Assembly: GCF_034932065.1 (NCBI RefSeq)
Contig: NZ_JAYGHP010000020.1
Span: 1 to 59,774 of the forward strand
Source: Crocosphaera sp. UHCC 0190
Lineage (GTDB): Bacteria; Cyanobacteriota; Cyanobacteriia; Cyanobacteriales; Microcystaceae
Length of the DNA stretch: 59,774 bases
Direction: 5' to 3'
Shown here piece by piece: positions 18,653 through 27,650 of the stretch; within the stretch, counting starts at the first letter, position 1, and every line of letters begins with the position of its first letter. The position numbers and the translations under genes were made by a program. The notes under the pieces were generated by a model. That model had not been told where the DNA came from and did no database searches. It was given only the letters and a program-made list of their open reading frames with translations.

Positions 18653-18714
18653 TGTAGGTTGGGTTGAAGGACGAAACCAGGTTATGTAGGGGTAAACGGC
18701 CGTTTACCCCTACA
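18653..18714. repeat. Composite repeat: element fragment plus a 30-bp perfect palindrome
   Basis: The first part (from 18653) matches an end of the ~100-bp element found at 47492 and 48295 (GTAGGTTGGGTTGA-AGGACGAAACC). It runs into a perfect palindrome at 18685-18714 with arm TGTAGGGGTAAACGG. This composite lies immediately upstream of dndB, so it may mark a past rearrangement at the edge of the Dnd locus. Confidence 0.7.
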
Positions 18715-18810
18715 GGGTTGAAAATCCGAAACTCAAACCTTGTATAAGTTTTTAAAAACTACATGGCAGTTTTAAATTACAATATAACTGTCTTAGATCT
18801 GCATTTTGTG

Positions 18811-19740
18811 ATGGTCGGTTTTGAGTATGTTTTGCCCGTTATTCGCGGTATTCAGGGGAAACGGGAGTATTATGTATCGATGTGTCCCTTGGGTATTTTG
18901 CCTAAGCTGTTTCCCTTAGCTGAGAATAGTTTAACCCTTCCTACCCTCAGTCAGCGACGAATAAATAAGGGACGAATTAAGAAAATTGCCCGTTATATCC
19001 TGGAAAATCCCCAAGATTATGTGTTTTCTGCCATTACTGCCAGTATTGATGCTGATACGACTTTTGAAGCATTGGGAGAGGTGGCAGAGTTTCGCAAAAT
19101 AGGACGGTTACGCATTCCGATGGAGGGACGGTTAACCATTCATGACGGGTTACATCGACGGGTTGCCTTAGAGGTGGCCATGGGGGAAAGTCCAGGGTTG
19201 CGTTATGAAACCATTCCCCTGATTTTGTATATTGATACTGGGTTAAGGCGATCGCAACAAATGTTTATTGATCTCAATCGTTGGGGAATACAGTTACCTG
19301 CTACCTTAACCCTTCTTTACGATAGTCGAGATCCCATTGCTTTGATGGTTCAAACAGTCGTTAAAGATGTGGCTTTTTTTAACAGTTATACCTATTTGGA
19401 AGGGGATAGAATTCCTAAAACTTCTGATAAGTTGTTTACTTTATATCATTTATATCAGGCAACGGTTGAATTATTAAGGGATATTCCTATTACAAATAAA
19501 GAAGAAAAATTAGTTTTTGCTTTGTCTTATTGGCAGCAAGTTGGTCAATATTTAGCGGTTGGGGAATACGATAAACCAATGGATAAGCTATTATTCGCTT
19601 TGGGTGAAATCGGACGCTTTTTATTAACACATTATCCTCATAATTGGCAAGATAAGTTACAAGAATTAAATTTATCTGATATTACAGAGGATGGGATAGA
19701 GGGTTTATTGAGGGAGTGGGAGACAGTAATTACTCAATAG
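18811..19740 (+). CDS. dndB: DNA sulfur modification protein DndB
   Basis: A 309-aa DndB, a DGQHR-fold protein that represses dnd operons. Family hallmarks are FEYVLPVIRGIQGKREYYVS at the start, RRINKGRIKKIARYILENP and YVFSAITASIDAD, the signature HDGLHRRVALE near residue 125, FIDLNRWGIQLPATLTLLYD and DKLFTLYHLYQATV. The signature reads DGLHR rather than DGQHR. I set the start at ATG 18811 because DndB proteins usually begin a few residues before the F-Y-x-P-x-IRGIQ motif; an in-frame ATG at 18763 is possible. It is separated from dndC by an inverted DGQHR gene. Confidence 0.88.
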   Translation: MVGFEYVLPVIRGIQGKREYYVSMCPLGILPKLFPLAENSLTLPTLSQRRINKGRIKKIARYILENPQDYVFSAITASIDADTTFEALGEVAEFRKIGRLRIPMEGRLTIHDGLHRRVALEVAMGESPGLRYETIPLILYIDTGLRRSQQMFIDLNRWGIQLPATLTLLYDSRDPIALMVQTVVKDVAFFNSYTYLEGDRIPKTSDKLFTLYHLYQATVELLRDIPITNKEEKLVFALSYWQQVGQYLAVGEYDKPMDKLLFALGEIGRFLLTHYPHNWQDKLQELNLSDITEDGIEGLLREWETVITQ

Positions 19741-19838
19741 TTCATAATTTTTTGTTTAATTAAGATGGATTTAACAGCCTTCCCTGTTGTTCACTAAAAT
19801 AGAAAACTTGGCAATGGGGTGAAAGTTCTTGCTGTAAC

Positions 19839-21053
19839 TTAGGAATAAAATTGATATTGATGAGGATGAGGCTGTATCCATCCTAAATGAATTTTAACTT
19901 GCTCAACTGCACTGTTGACACTTCCCATAGTTGCAGAAATTTTATTTGGTTTTGAAGGATTTTTCGGATTAGGATCAACTCTAATAATATTATTTTCCCA
20001 AACTTTACTACTCACTGACCAATCTAATTGTGCTAATTGAGACACTTTAGAACTATCGAAATAACCATTTTCTTTGTCATAAGTAAAGTAGAGTAAACGC
20101 CCTAATACTTCTAAACCTACACTACGTCCTAAAACACAATCTTCTTTGAAATTTGCGACTTTTTCAATAGTTAATTCTGCTACTTCAGTTTCAAAAATAT
20201 ATCTAGTCTGTTCGCATTCCGAGAAAAATTGATTTAAGCAACTAATTAAAGCATTAGATGATGCTTCTACATCCCAGTCTTCTAGTTCTGAGTTTGAGTT
20301 ATTTACAAAAGCGCAACTAACCATTTTTGCGATATAATTTCTAGTATAAATTAGTTTATCTTTCGTAGAAGGAGATTTTTTTATTGCTTCGGTTTTATCT
20401 CGAAACATTGATACTTTTTCCTGTACGGTTTTCATAATACCAATAAGTCCCTCAAATTCTCCAAAAGACAATAATAATGACTTATCTAATACCCTACTTT
20501 GGGCCATGTCTCGAAAATCCATTTGACACTGATTAAAATCTTTTTCTAAGACTAAGGTAATGGGAAAGTCATTATCTCCAATTAATTCGCCGTCGGCACT
20601 TTCAATCAGTTCATGAATTGCCCGTTTTCGATGTTGTCCATCAGTAATATCTAATTTTACCCCGCGCTGAATGACTACTAAACAAAGTCCTCTCGCTAAG
20701 TCTATCAATTGAATTTTATCGGGATGGGGATCAATATTGGCTGTAAGTGTTCCTAAAATCCAGGGTTTATTCTGTTTAACGCGCTTTAAAATATATTGCT
20801 TAACTTCTTCTGCATGGCCCTGAACTTCTGGGCGATTTTTGCCAGAATCAGGATCATTATTTTCAGAATGTTTTGTTTGTAGTAAAATAGGTAAGTCGTG
20901 GGCAGGTACATTAATTTGAATCATAGTTCGTTTGCCCTGACTAAACCTTAACCCAAGATAACATTTTTCACGGTAAAACTTAGAGAGGTAAGATTCTAAG
21001 GCCTGATTGAGATGTTGGCTAATTTCGTTATGGTGAGGCATTGAGTCAAACAT
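19839..21053 (-). CDS. DGQHR-domain (DndB-family) protein
   Basis: A 404-aa protein with the perfect signature LDITDGQHRKRAIHEL (~residue 137), preceded by HAEEVKQYILKRVKQNKPWI and LTANIDPHP, and followed by FRDMAQSRVLDKSLLLSF, all in the DndB-like order. It is longer and different in its C-terminal half from the neighbouring DndB. It lies on the opposite strand between dndB and dndC. It could be a second regulator, a DndB from a different Dnd/DGQHR lineage, or a nuclease-like relative. Not a shadow frame: it has good codon use and the locus fits. Confidence 0.8.
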   Translation of the reverse strand: MFDSMPHHNEISQHLNQALESYLSKFYREKCYLGLRFSQGKRTMIQINVPAHDLPILLQTKHSENNDPDSGKNRPEVQGHAEEVKQYILKRVKQNKPWILGTLTANIDPHPDKIQLIDLARGLCLVVIQRGVKLDITDGQHRKRAIHELIESADGELIGDNDFPITLVLEKDFNQCQMDFRDMAQSRVLDKSLLLSFGEFEGLIGIMKTVQEKVSMFRDKTEAIKKSPSTKDKLIYTRNYIAKMVSCAFVNNSNSELEDWDVEASSNALISCLNQFFSECEQTRYIFETEVAELTIEKVANFKEDCVLGRSVGLEVLGRLLYFTYDKENGYFDSSKVSQLAQLDWSVSSKVWENNIIRVDPNPKNPSKPNKISATMGSVNSAVEQVKIHLGWIQPHPHQYQFYS

Positions 21054-21150
21054 ATATGATAGTAGACTAGATTATTGGGAAAATACTTACCCTTCTATCA
21101 TAATCACACGCTAAACTCTTAGGAATCCAGGAAACTACTGACTTTTGGGT

Positions 21151-22740
21151 ATGACAGATATACAGACAACCCTCTTTCCCCCTCGTACTGTTACGGAATT
21201 AGTTGAAGATATACAGAAGTTAACAGCAGAAATTCAAGAGTTATATTGTGCTGATGACATTCCGTTTGTGATTGGATATTCGGGAGGTAAAGATAGTACA
21301 GCAGTTTTACAACTAATTTGGAATGCGATCGCAGCATTACCCACCGAAAAGCGTCATAAAACCATTCATGTAATCACAACTGATACTTTAGTAGAAAACC
21401 CAATTGTTTCAGCATGGGTTCGTAAATGCTCAACACAACTTAAAGAAGCGGCACAATCACAAAAAATGCCTATTAGGCCCCATTTACTACATCCTTTGTC
21501 TGAAGCTACTTTTTGGGTGTGTTTAATGGGTAAAGGCTATCCTGCGCCTCGCCCTGGATTTCGCTGGTGTACGGATCGCATGAAAATCCAACCTGTTAAC
21601 TATTTCATCCGTAACATGATTAGAGCGCATGGTGAAACAATCGTTATTTTAGGGACTCGTAAAGCGGAAAGTATTAAACGAGCAGAAACAATGAAAAAGC
21701 ATGAAGCCGGAAGGTTAAGAGAGCGTCTTAGCCCAAATGCTCATTTACCTAATTCTCTTGTTTATAGCCCCATTGAAGACTGGAAAACAGATGAAGTTTG
21801 GTTGTATTTAATGCAATGGGAAAATCCTTGGGGGGGAGATAATAAAGATTTATTTACTTTGTATCGGGGTGCAACTGCTGATAATGAATGCCCTTTAGTT
21901 GTTGACACATCTACTCCTAGTTGTGGAGATTCCCGTTTGGGTTGTTGGGTTTGCACAATGGTAAATAAAGATAAATCAATGGAAGCAATGATCCAAAATG
22001 ATGAAGAAAAAGAATGGTTACAACCATTATTAGATATTCGTAATGAATTGGATATTAAAAATGATCGAGATAAAAGAGACTTTAGACGAATCTATGGAAA
22101 AGTAGAATTATTTGGCACGGACAAAATTGAACCTGTGCCTGGCCCCTATACTAAATATTGGCGAGAACATTGGTTAAGACGAGTATTAGAAGCACAAGTA
22201 CAAGTACGTCAAAATGCACCAGATGACATGAAAGACATCACCCTTATTACCCAAGAAGAATTAAGTGAAATTCGACGGATATGGTTAGAAGAAAAACACG
22301 AATTTGATGATAGTTTACCCCGCATTTATGAAGAAGTCACCGGAGAACCTTTTACTGATAGTCGTCCCGGAGTCGGACACAGTTTATTAGGAAGTGATGA
22401 ATGGGACATTTTATCTGAGTTGTGTGGGGAAGATGCTATGCACTTAGAATTAATGGCCAGACTTCTTGATACTGAGAGACAATTTTACACTAAATCTCGT
22501 CGTATTGGTATCTATGGCGACCTGGAAAAATGCTTTGATACGAGTTCCCGTTCCCAGGATGATGCGATTAAAAATGCACACCTAAAACGTAACTTAAAAA
22601 ATGCCATTGCACAAGAAGAAATTGACATCTCCCAGGTAAAAGAAGAACTCAAAAAGACCTTAAACCCCGAAGAAACATCCCCAAATAAACAACTCTCCTG
22701 GGGAAAGATTAAATTTGGTCAGCAACCTGATAATTCATAA
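21151..22740 (+). CDS. dndC: DNA phosphorothioation system sulfurtransferase DndC
   Basis: A 529-aa DndC, the PAPS-reductase-like ATP pyrophosphatase that transfers sulfur to the DNA backbone. Key parts are the PP-loop FVIGYSGGKDSTAVLQLIW (~residue 50), RPGFRWCTDRMKIQPVNYFI, ILGTRKAESIKR, and the Fe-S cysteine set TPSCGDSRLGCWVCTMVNKD (~265) with an upstream ECPLVVD. All known catalytic elements look intact. ATG 21151 is preferred over the TTG 21145. It is followed 13 bp later by a Uma2 gene and then dndD, an apparent operon. Confidence 0.95.
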   Translation: MTDIQTTLFPPRTVTELVEDIQKLTAEIQELYCADDIPFVIGYSGGKDSTAVLQLIWNAIAALPTEKRHKTIHVITTDTLVENPIVSAWVRKCSTQLKEAAQSQKMPIRPHLLHPLSEATFWVCLMGKGYPAPRPGFRWCTDRMKIQPVNYFIRNMIRAHGETIVILGTRKAESIKRAETMKKHEAGRLRERLSPNAHLPNSLVYSPIEDWKTDEVWLYLMQWENPWGGDNKDLFTLYRGATADNECPLVVDTSTPSCGDSRLGCWVCTMVNKDKSMEAMIQNDEEKEWLQPLLDIRNELDIKNDRDKRDFRRIYGKVELFGTDKIEPVPGPYTKYWREHWLRRVLEAQVQVRQNAPDDMKDITLITQEELSEIRRIWLEEKHEFDDSLPRIYEEVTGEPFTDSRPGVGHSLLGSDEWDILSELCGEDAMHLELMARLLDTERQFYTKSRRIGIYGDLEKCFDTSSRSQDDAIKNAHLKRNLKNAIAQEEIDISQVKEELKKTLNPEETSPNKQLSWGKIKFGQQPDNS

Positions 22741-22753
22741 GTAAGATATATCT

Positions 22754-23341
22754 ATGATCAATTATTCCCTAAATCTTGATGCAGTCGGACAACTTACAGA
22801 CGAAACCTTCTATCAACTTTGTCGTCGTAACCCCGATCTAAAATTTGAACGCAATAGACAAGGAGAAATCATCATTATGTCTCCCACAGGAGGAGAAACC
22901 GGAAATGTTAATGCAGAACTTCTCATTGAATTTGGTTTCTGGAACCGACAATACAAATTAGGCAAATTGTTTGATTCTTCTACCTGCTTTAAACTTCCCA
23001 ATGGGGCCAACCGTTCCCCAGATATTGCTTGGATAAGACAAGAAAGATGGGATAATTTAACCCCAAACCAAAAAGAAAAATTTCCTCCCATTTCTCCTGA
23101 CTTTGTATTAGAGTTACTCTCTCCCAGTGACGCCCTCAAAGAGACTCAAATAAAAATGCAAGAATATCAAGAAAATGGGGTTAAACTGGGTTGGTTAATT
23201 AACCTAAAAACATATCAAGTCGAAATTTATCGTCAAACTCAACCTAAAGAAATGTTAACCTCACCTCAAACCCTTTCTGGTGAGAATATTCTCCCTAACT
23301 TTACCCTCAACTACAAATTATTTGGTAACGTCATCCCCTAA
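22754..23341 (+). CDS. Uma2 family (DUF820) PD-(D/E)XK-type nuclease
   Basis: A 195-aa Uma2-family protein. Motifs are MSPTGGETGNVNAELLIEF, RSPDIAWIRQERW (the catalytic Asp), and FVLELLSPSDALKETQIKM (Glu) with a following YQENGVKLGWLINLKTYQVE in part. The family is greatly expanded in cyanobacteria and its role is mostly unproven. Here it sits between dndC and dndD in the same direction, and its TAA overlaps the dndD ATG (TAATG), so the two are translationally coupled. That placement suggests a functional link to phosphorothioation, but a chance insertion is possible. Confidence 0.85.
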   Translation: MINYSLNLDAVGQLTDETFYQLCRRNPDLKFERNRQGEIIIMSPTGGETGNVNAELLIEFGFWNRQYKLGKLFDSSTCFKLPNGANRSPDIAWIRQERWDNLTPNQKEKFPPISPDFVLELLSPSDALKETQIKMQEYQENGVKLGWLINLKTYQVEIYRQTQPKEMLTSPQTLSGENILPNFTLNYKLFGNVIP

Positions 23342-25326
23342 TGTTATTCACTGAATTAGTTCTCATAAACTTTGGCCCCTACGCGGGTAAAAATGTTATT
23401 AACCTTCGCACCAAAACTGACGGTACTTCCCGTCCGATTATCCTTATTGGGGGAATGAACGGAGGAGGTAAAACAACCCTCATGGATGCTATTCGTCTCG
23501 CATTATATGGACAACGGGCCCAATGTTCTACTCGTAATAGTTTAAGTTATACTGATTTTTTGATTCAAGCAATTAATAACCAAACCCCCCTAGGAGAAAA
23601 AACTCGCATCGAATTAGCATTTGAGCATTTTATTGATGATGAATGGAAGGAATTAAGAATTGTTCGTTCTTGGGATAAACAACCCAAAGATGGTAAAGAT
23701 ATCTTAGGAATTCTTGATACAGATTGGCCAGATAAAGCATTAGCAGATACCTGGGATGAATATATTGAAACTTTACTCCCTTTGGGTATTTCTAACTTAT
23801 TTTTATTTGATGGAGAACAGGTCAAAGAATTAGCAGAACAGGAAACCCCACCTCCTTCTGTTATTGAGGCAATTCAATCTTTGTTAGGATTAGAATTAGT
23901 GGAAAGATTAGCAGTAGATTTAGAAGTTTTAGTCGGTCGTAAACGCAAAAACTTAGCCAGTCAATCTCAACTAAAAACCATTGAAGAAATTGAAAATAAA
24001 TTAAATCACTATCAGCAAGAATTAGAAGATGCTAAACAAGAACACTCATCTGTGGATAATCAATTAAAACGCGCACAAACTAAGTTTAAAGAAGCATCAG
24101 AAAGATTTCGGATTGAAGGGGGAAAAATAGCATCGGAAAGTAGTTCTTTAAAAACAACCATTGATGAGTTAAAAGAGAAAATACAACAGCAACGCGATGA
24201 GATGGTAAGTTTAGCAACAACGAATTTACCCTTAGCATTAATTTCCCCTTTACTAAACCAAGCAAAAGATCAAGGTTCTGCGGAAATCAAACAACAACAA
24301 GCAACCATCGCTAAAACGGTTTTACAACAGCGCGATCAAAAACTGCTTTCTTATTTAGAAACTCTAAAACTCAGCCAAGATAAATTAGAGAAAATACAAA
24401 CATTTTTAGACCAAGAATATGAAACCCTTAATCAAGCATCTCAAGTCGATATATCTTTGATATTGGGAATTACTGAAGACGAATTGACTCAACTTAACAC
24501 CCTATTAGACCATCAATTACCCCTACAATTAGATAATGCTCAAAAATACCTGAAAAATCTCCAAAACTTAGAAATTAATTTAGATAATAATGAACGCAAA
24601 TTACAGGTTGCTGCTTCCCCAGAAGATTATCAAAAACTCAGTGATGCACTCACCGCAACACAAAAAGAAGTGGGTAAAATTCAATCAGATTATAATACCG
24701 CAGAAAGACGAGTTAGAGAAGCAGATAAAGCAATTTCAATGACGAGAAAAGAACTGAAAAGTTATACTGATGAAGCGATAGATAAACAAAATAATGAACA
24801 TATTATTCAATCTGCTGCTAAGGTGCAAAATACCCTACAATTGTTTAAGGAACGATTAACCCTGAAAAAGCTTAATAAACTAGAAGGGGAAGTCACTGAA
24901 TGTTTCCGTTATTTATTACATAAGTCTGATTTGGTTCATCGGGTTGCAATCGACACCCATAATTTTGGTCTTTCTCTTTATGATCCTAACGGAAATACTG
25001 TACCCAAACATCGCTTATCTGCAGGAGAGAAACAACTCTTATCTATTGCTTTTTTGTGGGGTTTAGCGAGGGTGTCAGGACGGAATTTACCCATTGCGAT
25101 TGATACTCCTTTAGGTAGACTAGATTCATCTCATCGTAATAATTTAGTTGAACGTTATTTCCCCACTGCTTCTGAACAAGTTATTCTCTTATCCACAGAT
25201 ACGGAAATTAGGGAAAAGGAGTTAAAACAACTCCAAGAACAAGATGCGATCGCTCACCAATATCTATTAGAATATAATGCTAATAACCGTCAGACGACTA
25301 TTCATCCTGATCGCTATTTCTGGTAA
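23341..25326 (+). CDS. dndD: DNA sulfur modification protein DndD
   Basis: A 661-aa SMC-like ATPase. Walker A is GGMNGGGKTTLMDAIRLALYG in part, near residue 38. A 'LFDGEQVKELAE' helix follows at ~155. Coiled coils run from ~195 to ~500. The C-terminal ABC signature LSAGEKQLLSIAFLWGLAR and Walker B PIAIDTPLGRLDSSHR are complete. DndD is thought to open or nick DNA for sulfur insertion, together with DndC and DndE. Here no dndE follows: the next genes are VOC and thioredoxin-like. Confidence 0.94.
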   Translation: MLFTELVLINFGPYAGKNVINLRTKTDGTSRPIILIGGMNGGGKTTLMDAIRLALYGQRAQCSTRNSLSYTDFLIQAINNQTPLGEKTRIELAFEHFIDDEWKELRIVRSWDKQPKDGKDILGILDTDWPDKALADTWDEYIETLLPLGISNLFLFDGEQVKELAEQETPPPSVIEAIQSLLGLELVERLAVDLEVLVGRKRKNLASQSQLKTIEEIENKLNHYQQELEDAKQEHSSVDNQLKRAQTKFKEASERFRIEGGKIASESSSLKTTIDELKEKIQQQRDEMVSLATTNLPLALISPLLNQAKDQGSAEIKQQQATIAKTVLQQRDQKLLSYLETLKLSQDKLEKIQTFLDQEYETLNQASQVDISLILGITEDELTQLNTLLDHQLPLQLDNAQKYLKNLQNLEINLDNNERKLQVAASPEDYQKLSDALTATQKEVGKIQSDYNTAERRVREADKAISMTRKELKSYTDEAIDKQNNEHIIQSAAKVQNTLQLFKERLTLKKLNKLEGEVTECFRYLLHKSDLVHRVAIDTHNFGLSLYDPNGNTVPKHRLSAGEKQLLSIAFLWGLARVSGRNLPIAIDTPLGRLDSSHRNNLVERYFPTASEQVILLSTDTEIREKELKQLQEQDAIAHQYLLEYNANNRQTTIHPDRYFW

Positions 25327-25441
25327 GTTTCCGGTTGGAGTGGTATGATGGAAAAATGTCAGCTATCGGAGACTGTTTTTAAAATAAATATTATTGATAA
25401 ATAGTCTCTCAAAAGCCAAAAACGATTATACTAACAACAGT

Positions 25442-25828
25442 ATGAATGTTCAAGGATTTCATCACGTTGCCATTATTTGTTCTAATTACGAACAATCCAA
25501 ACAATTCTATCTAGAAATTTTGGGATGTTCTCTCATTCGAGAAACCTTTAGAACAGAGAGAAACTCTTATAAACTTGATTTAAGATTAGGAGAAAATGAT
25601 TATATTGAATTATTTTATTTTCTTAATCCACCTGCTAGAATGAGTTATCCTGAAGCTTGTGGCTTAAGACATTTAGCGTTAAGGGTAAACGAGTTAGATA
25701 AAATGGTAGACGAATTGACCAGTAAGGGAATAGTCGTTGAACCTATTAGACGGGATGAATTGACAGAAAAAAGATTTACATTTTTTCAAGATCCTGATGG
25801 ATTACCGATTGAATTGTACGAAGATTAA
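25442..25828 (+). CDS. VOC-family (glyoxalase-like) protein
   Basis: A 128-aa protein with two vicinal-oxygen-chelate beta-alpha-beta modules. It begins FHHVAIICSNYEQSKQFYLE and has LRHLALRVNELDKMVDEL plus FFQDPDGLPIELYED at the end. The His near the start, the His of LRHLAL and the Glu in PIELYE are the expected metal ligands. This resembles the YaeR/GloA2 subgroup. I chose ATG 25442 over the earlier frame because the VOC fold starts right there. A thioredoxin-TPR gene follows 22 bp later. Confidence 0.8.
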   Translation: MNVQGFHHVAIICSNYEQSKQFYLEILGCSLIRETFRTERNSYKLDLRLGENDYIELFYFLNPPARMSYPEACGLRHLALRVNELDKMVDELTSKGIVVEPIRRDELTEKRFTFFQDPDGLPIELYED

Positions 25829-25850
25829 TTAGCAAAAATAAGGAGAATAA

Positions 25851-26672
25851 ATGATGGGATATTCTATCGTTGTTGATAGTAAAAACTTTGAAACAGAAGT
25901 GATTGAAAAGTCTTATGAAAGCCTAGTCTTGATTGACTTTTTTGCCACTTGGTGCGGCCCCTGTAAATTATTAAAACCGATTTTAGAAAAGCTTTTAGAA
26001 GAGTATGATTTCATTTTAGCAACCATTGATATTGATCTGCATCCAGACTTAGCGCAACGGTTTGGTGTTGAAGGGGTTCCTGATGTAAAAATTGCCTTTC
26101 AAGGGGAAATTATGCAGGGATTTGTTGGGGTTTTACCTGAAGCAGATATCCGCGATTTATTAGCACAATTTAATCTTAAATCGGACTTGGATTCTAAACT
26201 CGAAGCAATGCACCAAGCAATGGCGGATAAAAATGTCCCTAAAGCCAAGGAATTATTAGATGAATTGTTTGCAAAATATCCTAATCATCCCCAATTAATT
26301 CTAGAAGCATCTAAATTTTTAATCCGTTTGAATCGTTTAGAAGATGCCTCAAAAATGCTCAATACAATTGGGGTTCTTCAAAAAGAGTATTATGCCAAAG
26401 CTCAAGGAATGCAAACCTTAATTGAGTTGAAGAAAAGTCTAGAAAATCCTGGAGAAAGTGAATTAGATCAATTATTTGCTCAAGCCACTAGATTAACTCT
26501 TATTGAAGACTATGAGGCCGCGTTAAAACTCTTTTTACAAATTGTCCAATCAAGCCGTAAATATCGAGAAGATGGGGCAAGAAAAGCGATGGTAGCTATT
26601 TTTAATTTATTAGGCTCTGATCATCCCTTAACTAAAGAATATCAACAAGAATTAATCTTAGTATTATATTAA
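25851..26672 (+). CDS. Thioredoxin-domain TPR co-chaperone (CnoX/YbbN-like)
   Basis: A 273-aa protein. Residues 1-110 form a thioredoxin domain with an intact WCGPCK active site (FFATWCGPCKLLKPILEKL). Residues ~115-273 form helical TPR-like repeats (AKELLDELFAKYPNHPQL and later EAALKLFLQIVQSSRKYRED). This is the YbbN/CnoX layout: a holdase that shields proteins from oxidation and hands them to chaperones. The E. coli protein has lost the redox cysteines, but here both are present. An AAGGAG ribosome site precedes ATGATG. Confidence 0.85.
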   Translation: MMGYSIVVDSKNFETEVIEKSYESLVLIDFFATWCGPCKLLKPILEKLLEEYDFILATIDIDLHPDLAQRFGVEGVPDVKIAFQGEIMQGFVGVLPEADIRDLLAQFNLKSDLDSKLEAMHQAMADKNVPKAKELLDELFAKYPNHPQLILEASKFLIRLNRLEDASKMLNTIGVLQKEYYAKAQGMQTLIELKKSLENPGESELDQLFAQATRLTLIEDYEAALKLFLQIVQSSRKYREDGARKAMVAIFNLLGSDHPLTKEYQQELILVLY

Positions 26673-26709
26673 GTAAAAACCTATTTTGATCAGGCTCAGG
26701 CAGAACGAG

Positions 26710-27594
26710 CTAGAACAAACTATTCATGATAATTCCGGCTAATAAAAGAAAGCCTAAATTTACGTTTTGACTAAAAACTTTACCATAGGTTTCTTGAGGA
26801 ATTTCCGGGGAACTTAAACGGATATACTGTATCATCCAACCCCCTAAAGTAATAGCCCATGCTACCCAAAACCCTAAATTTAGGTGCATAATTACCCCTA
26901 AATAAGCCCAAAGTCCTGCTGTTGCTGCAAAAAAGATTCCCACCGCTTCCCCGGCATATTTTCCGAAGAATAAAGCACTGGAATTAATGCCTATTTTCCG
27001 GTCATCTTCTCGATCAGACATCGCATAAACCGTATCAAATCCTAATGTCCAAAATACAGTTATTCCCCACAATACCCAAGTGTAATTTTCTAATTTTCCG
27101 GTTACGGCTGTCCAGCTAATTAATACTGCAAATCCCCAAGCGATGGATAACACTAATTGAGGAATCGGAAAGACCCGTTTTGCTAAAGGATAACAAATAA
27201 TAACAGGAACCGCCGCAACACAAAGCCAAAAACTGAGGGGATTAAGATAAAATGCTAAAATAGCGGCACAAATCAGTGCAATAAAGGCGATCACAATGCC
27301 AACCTTGATGGATAAAGCACGAGACGCTAAAGGACGTTTACGAGTCCTTTCTACTTGGGGATCAATATCTTTATCCCAAAGATCATTGATAACACATCCT
27401 GCGGCACTGGTAGCCAAAGTTCCGAGAATAATCACCCCAATTAAGGGTAAGGGAGGAATACCCCGCGCTGCCAAAAAAATCGCCCAAAGTGCAGGAATCA
27501 TTAAAATGAGTCGTCCTGCGGGTTTATCCCATCTAAGTAAACGAACAATTGTTAACCAAGTAGGTTCGGTTGTGGGTTGAGATTGAGTTACCAT
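26710..27594 (-). CDS. ubiA: 4-hydroxybenzoate polyprenyltransferase (UbiA)
   Basis: A 294-aa membrane prenyltransferase with about eight hydrophobic helices. The two Asp-rich sites are present: NDLWDKDIDPQVERTRKRPL near residue 70, and DTVYAMSDREDDRKIGI near residue 190. In cyanobacteria this enzyme attaches the solanesyl chain to 4-hydroxybenzoate for plastoquinone. It lies downstream of an amino-acid permease gene on the same strand, with a 56-bp gap. Confidence 0.93.
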   Translation of the reverse strand: MVTQSQPTTEPTWLTIVRLLRWDKPAGRLILMIPALWAIFLAARGIPPLPLIGVIILGTLATSAAGCVINDLWDKDIDPQVERTRKRPLASRALSIKVGIVIAFIALICAAILAFYLNPLSFWLCVAAVPVIICYPLAKRVFPIPQLVLSIAWGFAVLISWTAVTGKLENYTWVLWGITVFWTLGFDTVYAMSDREDDRKIGINSSALFFGKYAGEAVGIFFAATAGLWAYLGVIMHLNLGFWVAWAITLGGWMIQYIRLSSPEIPQETYGKVFSQNVNLGFLLLAGIIMNSLF

Positions 27595-27650
27595 TGTTTG
27601 TCTGAAAGAATTTTTAATCTCTATTGTATAAAGAAATAATAAAAAATTGT

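Noticed and set aside
25327-25441. Possible dndE after dndD
   Set aside because: No frame of the needed ~110 residues; the next gene is a VOC protein.
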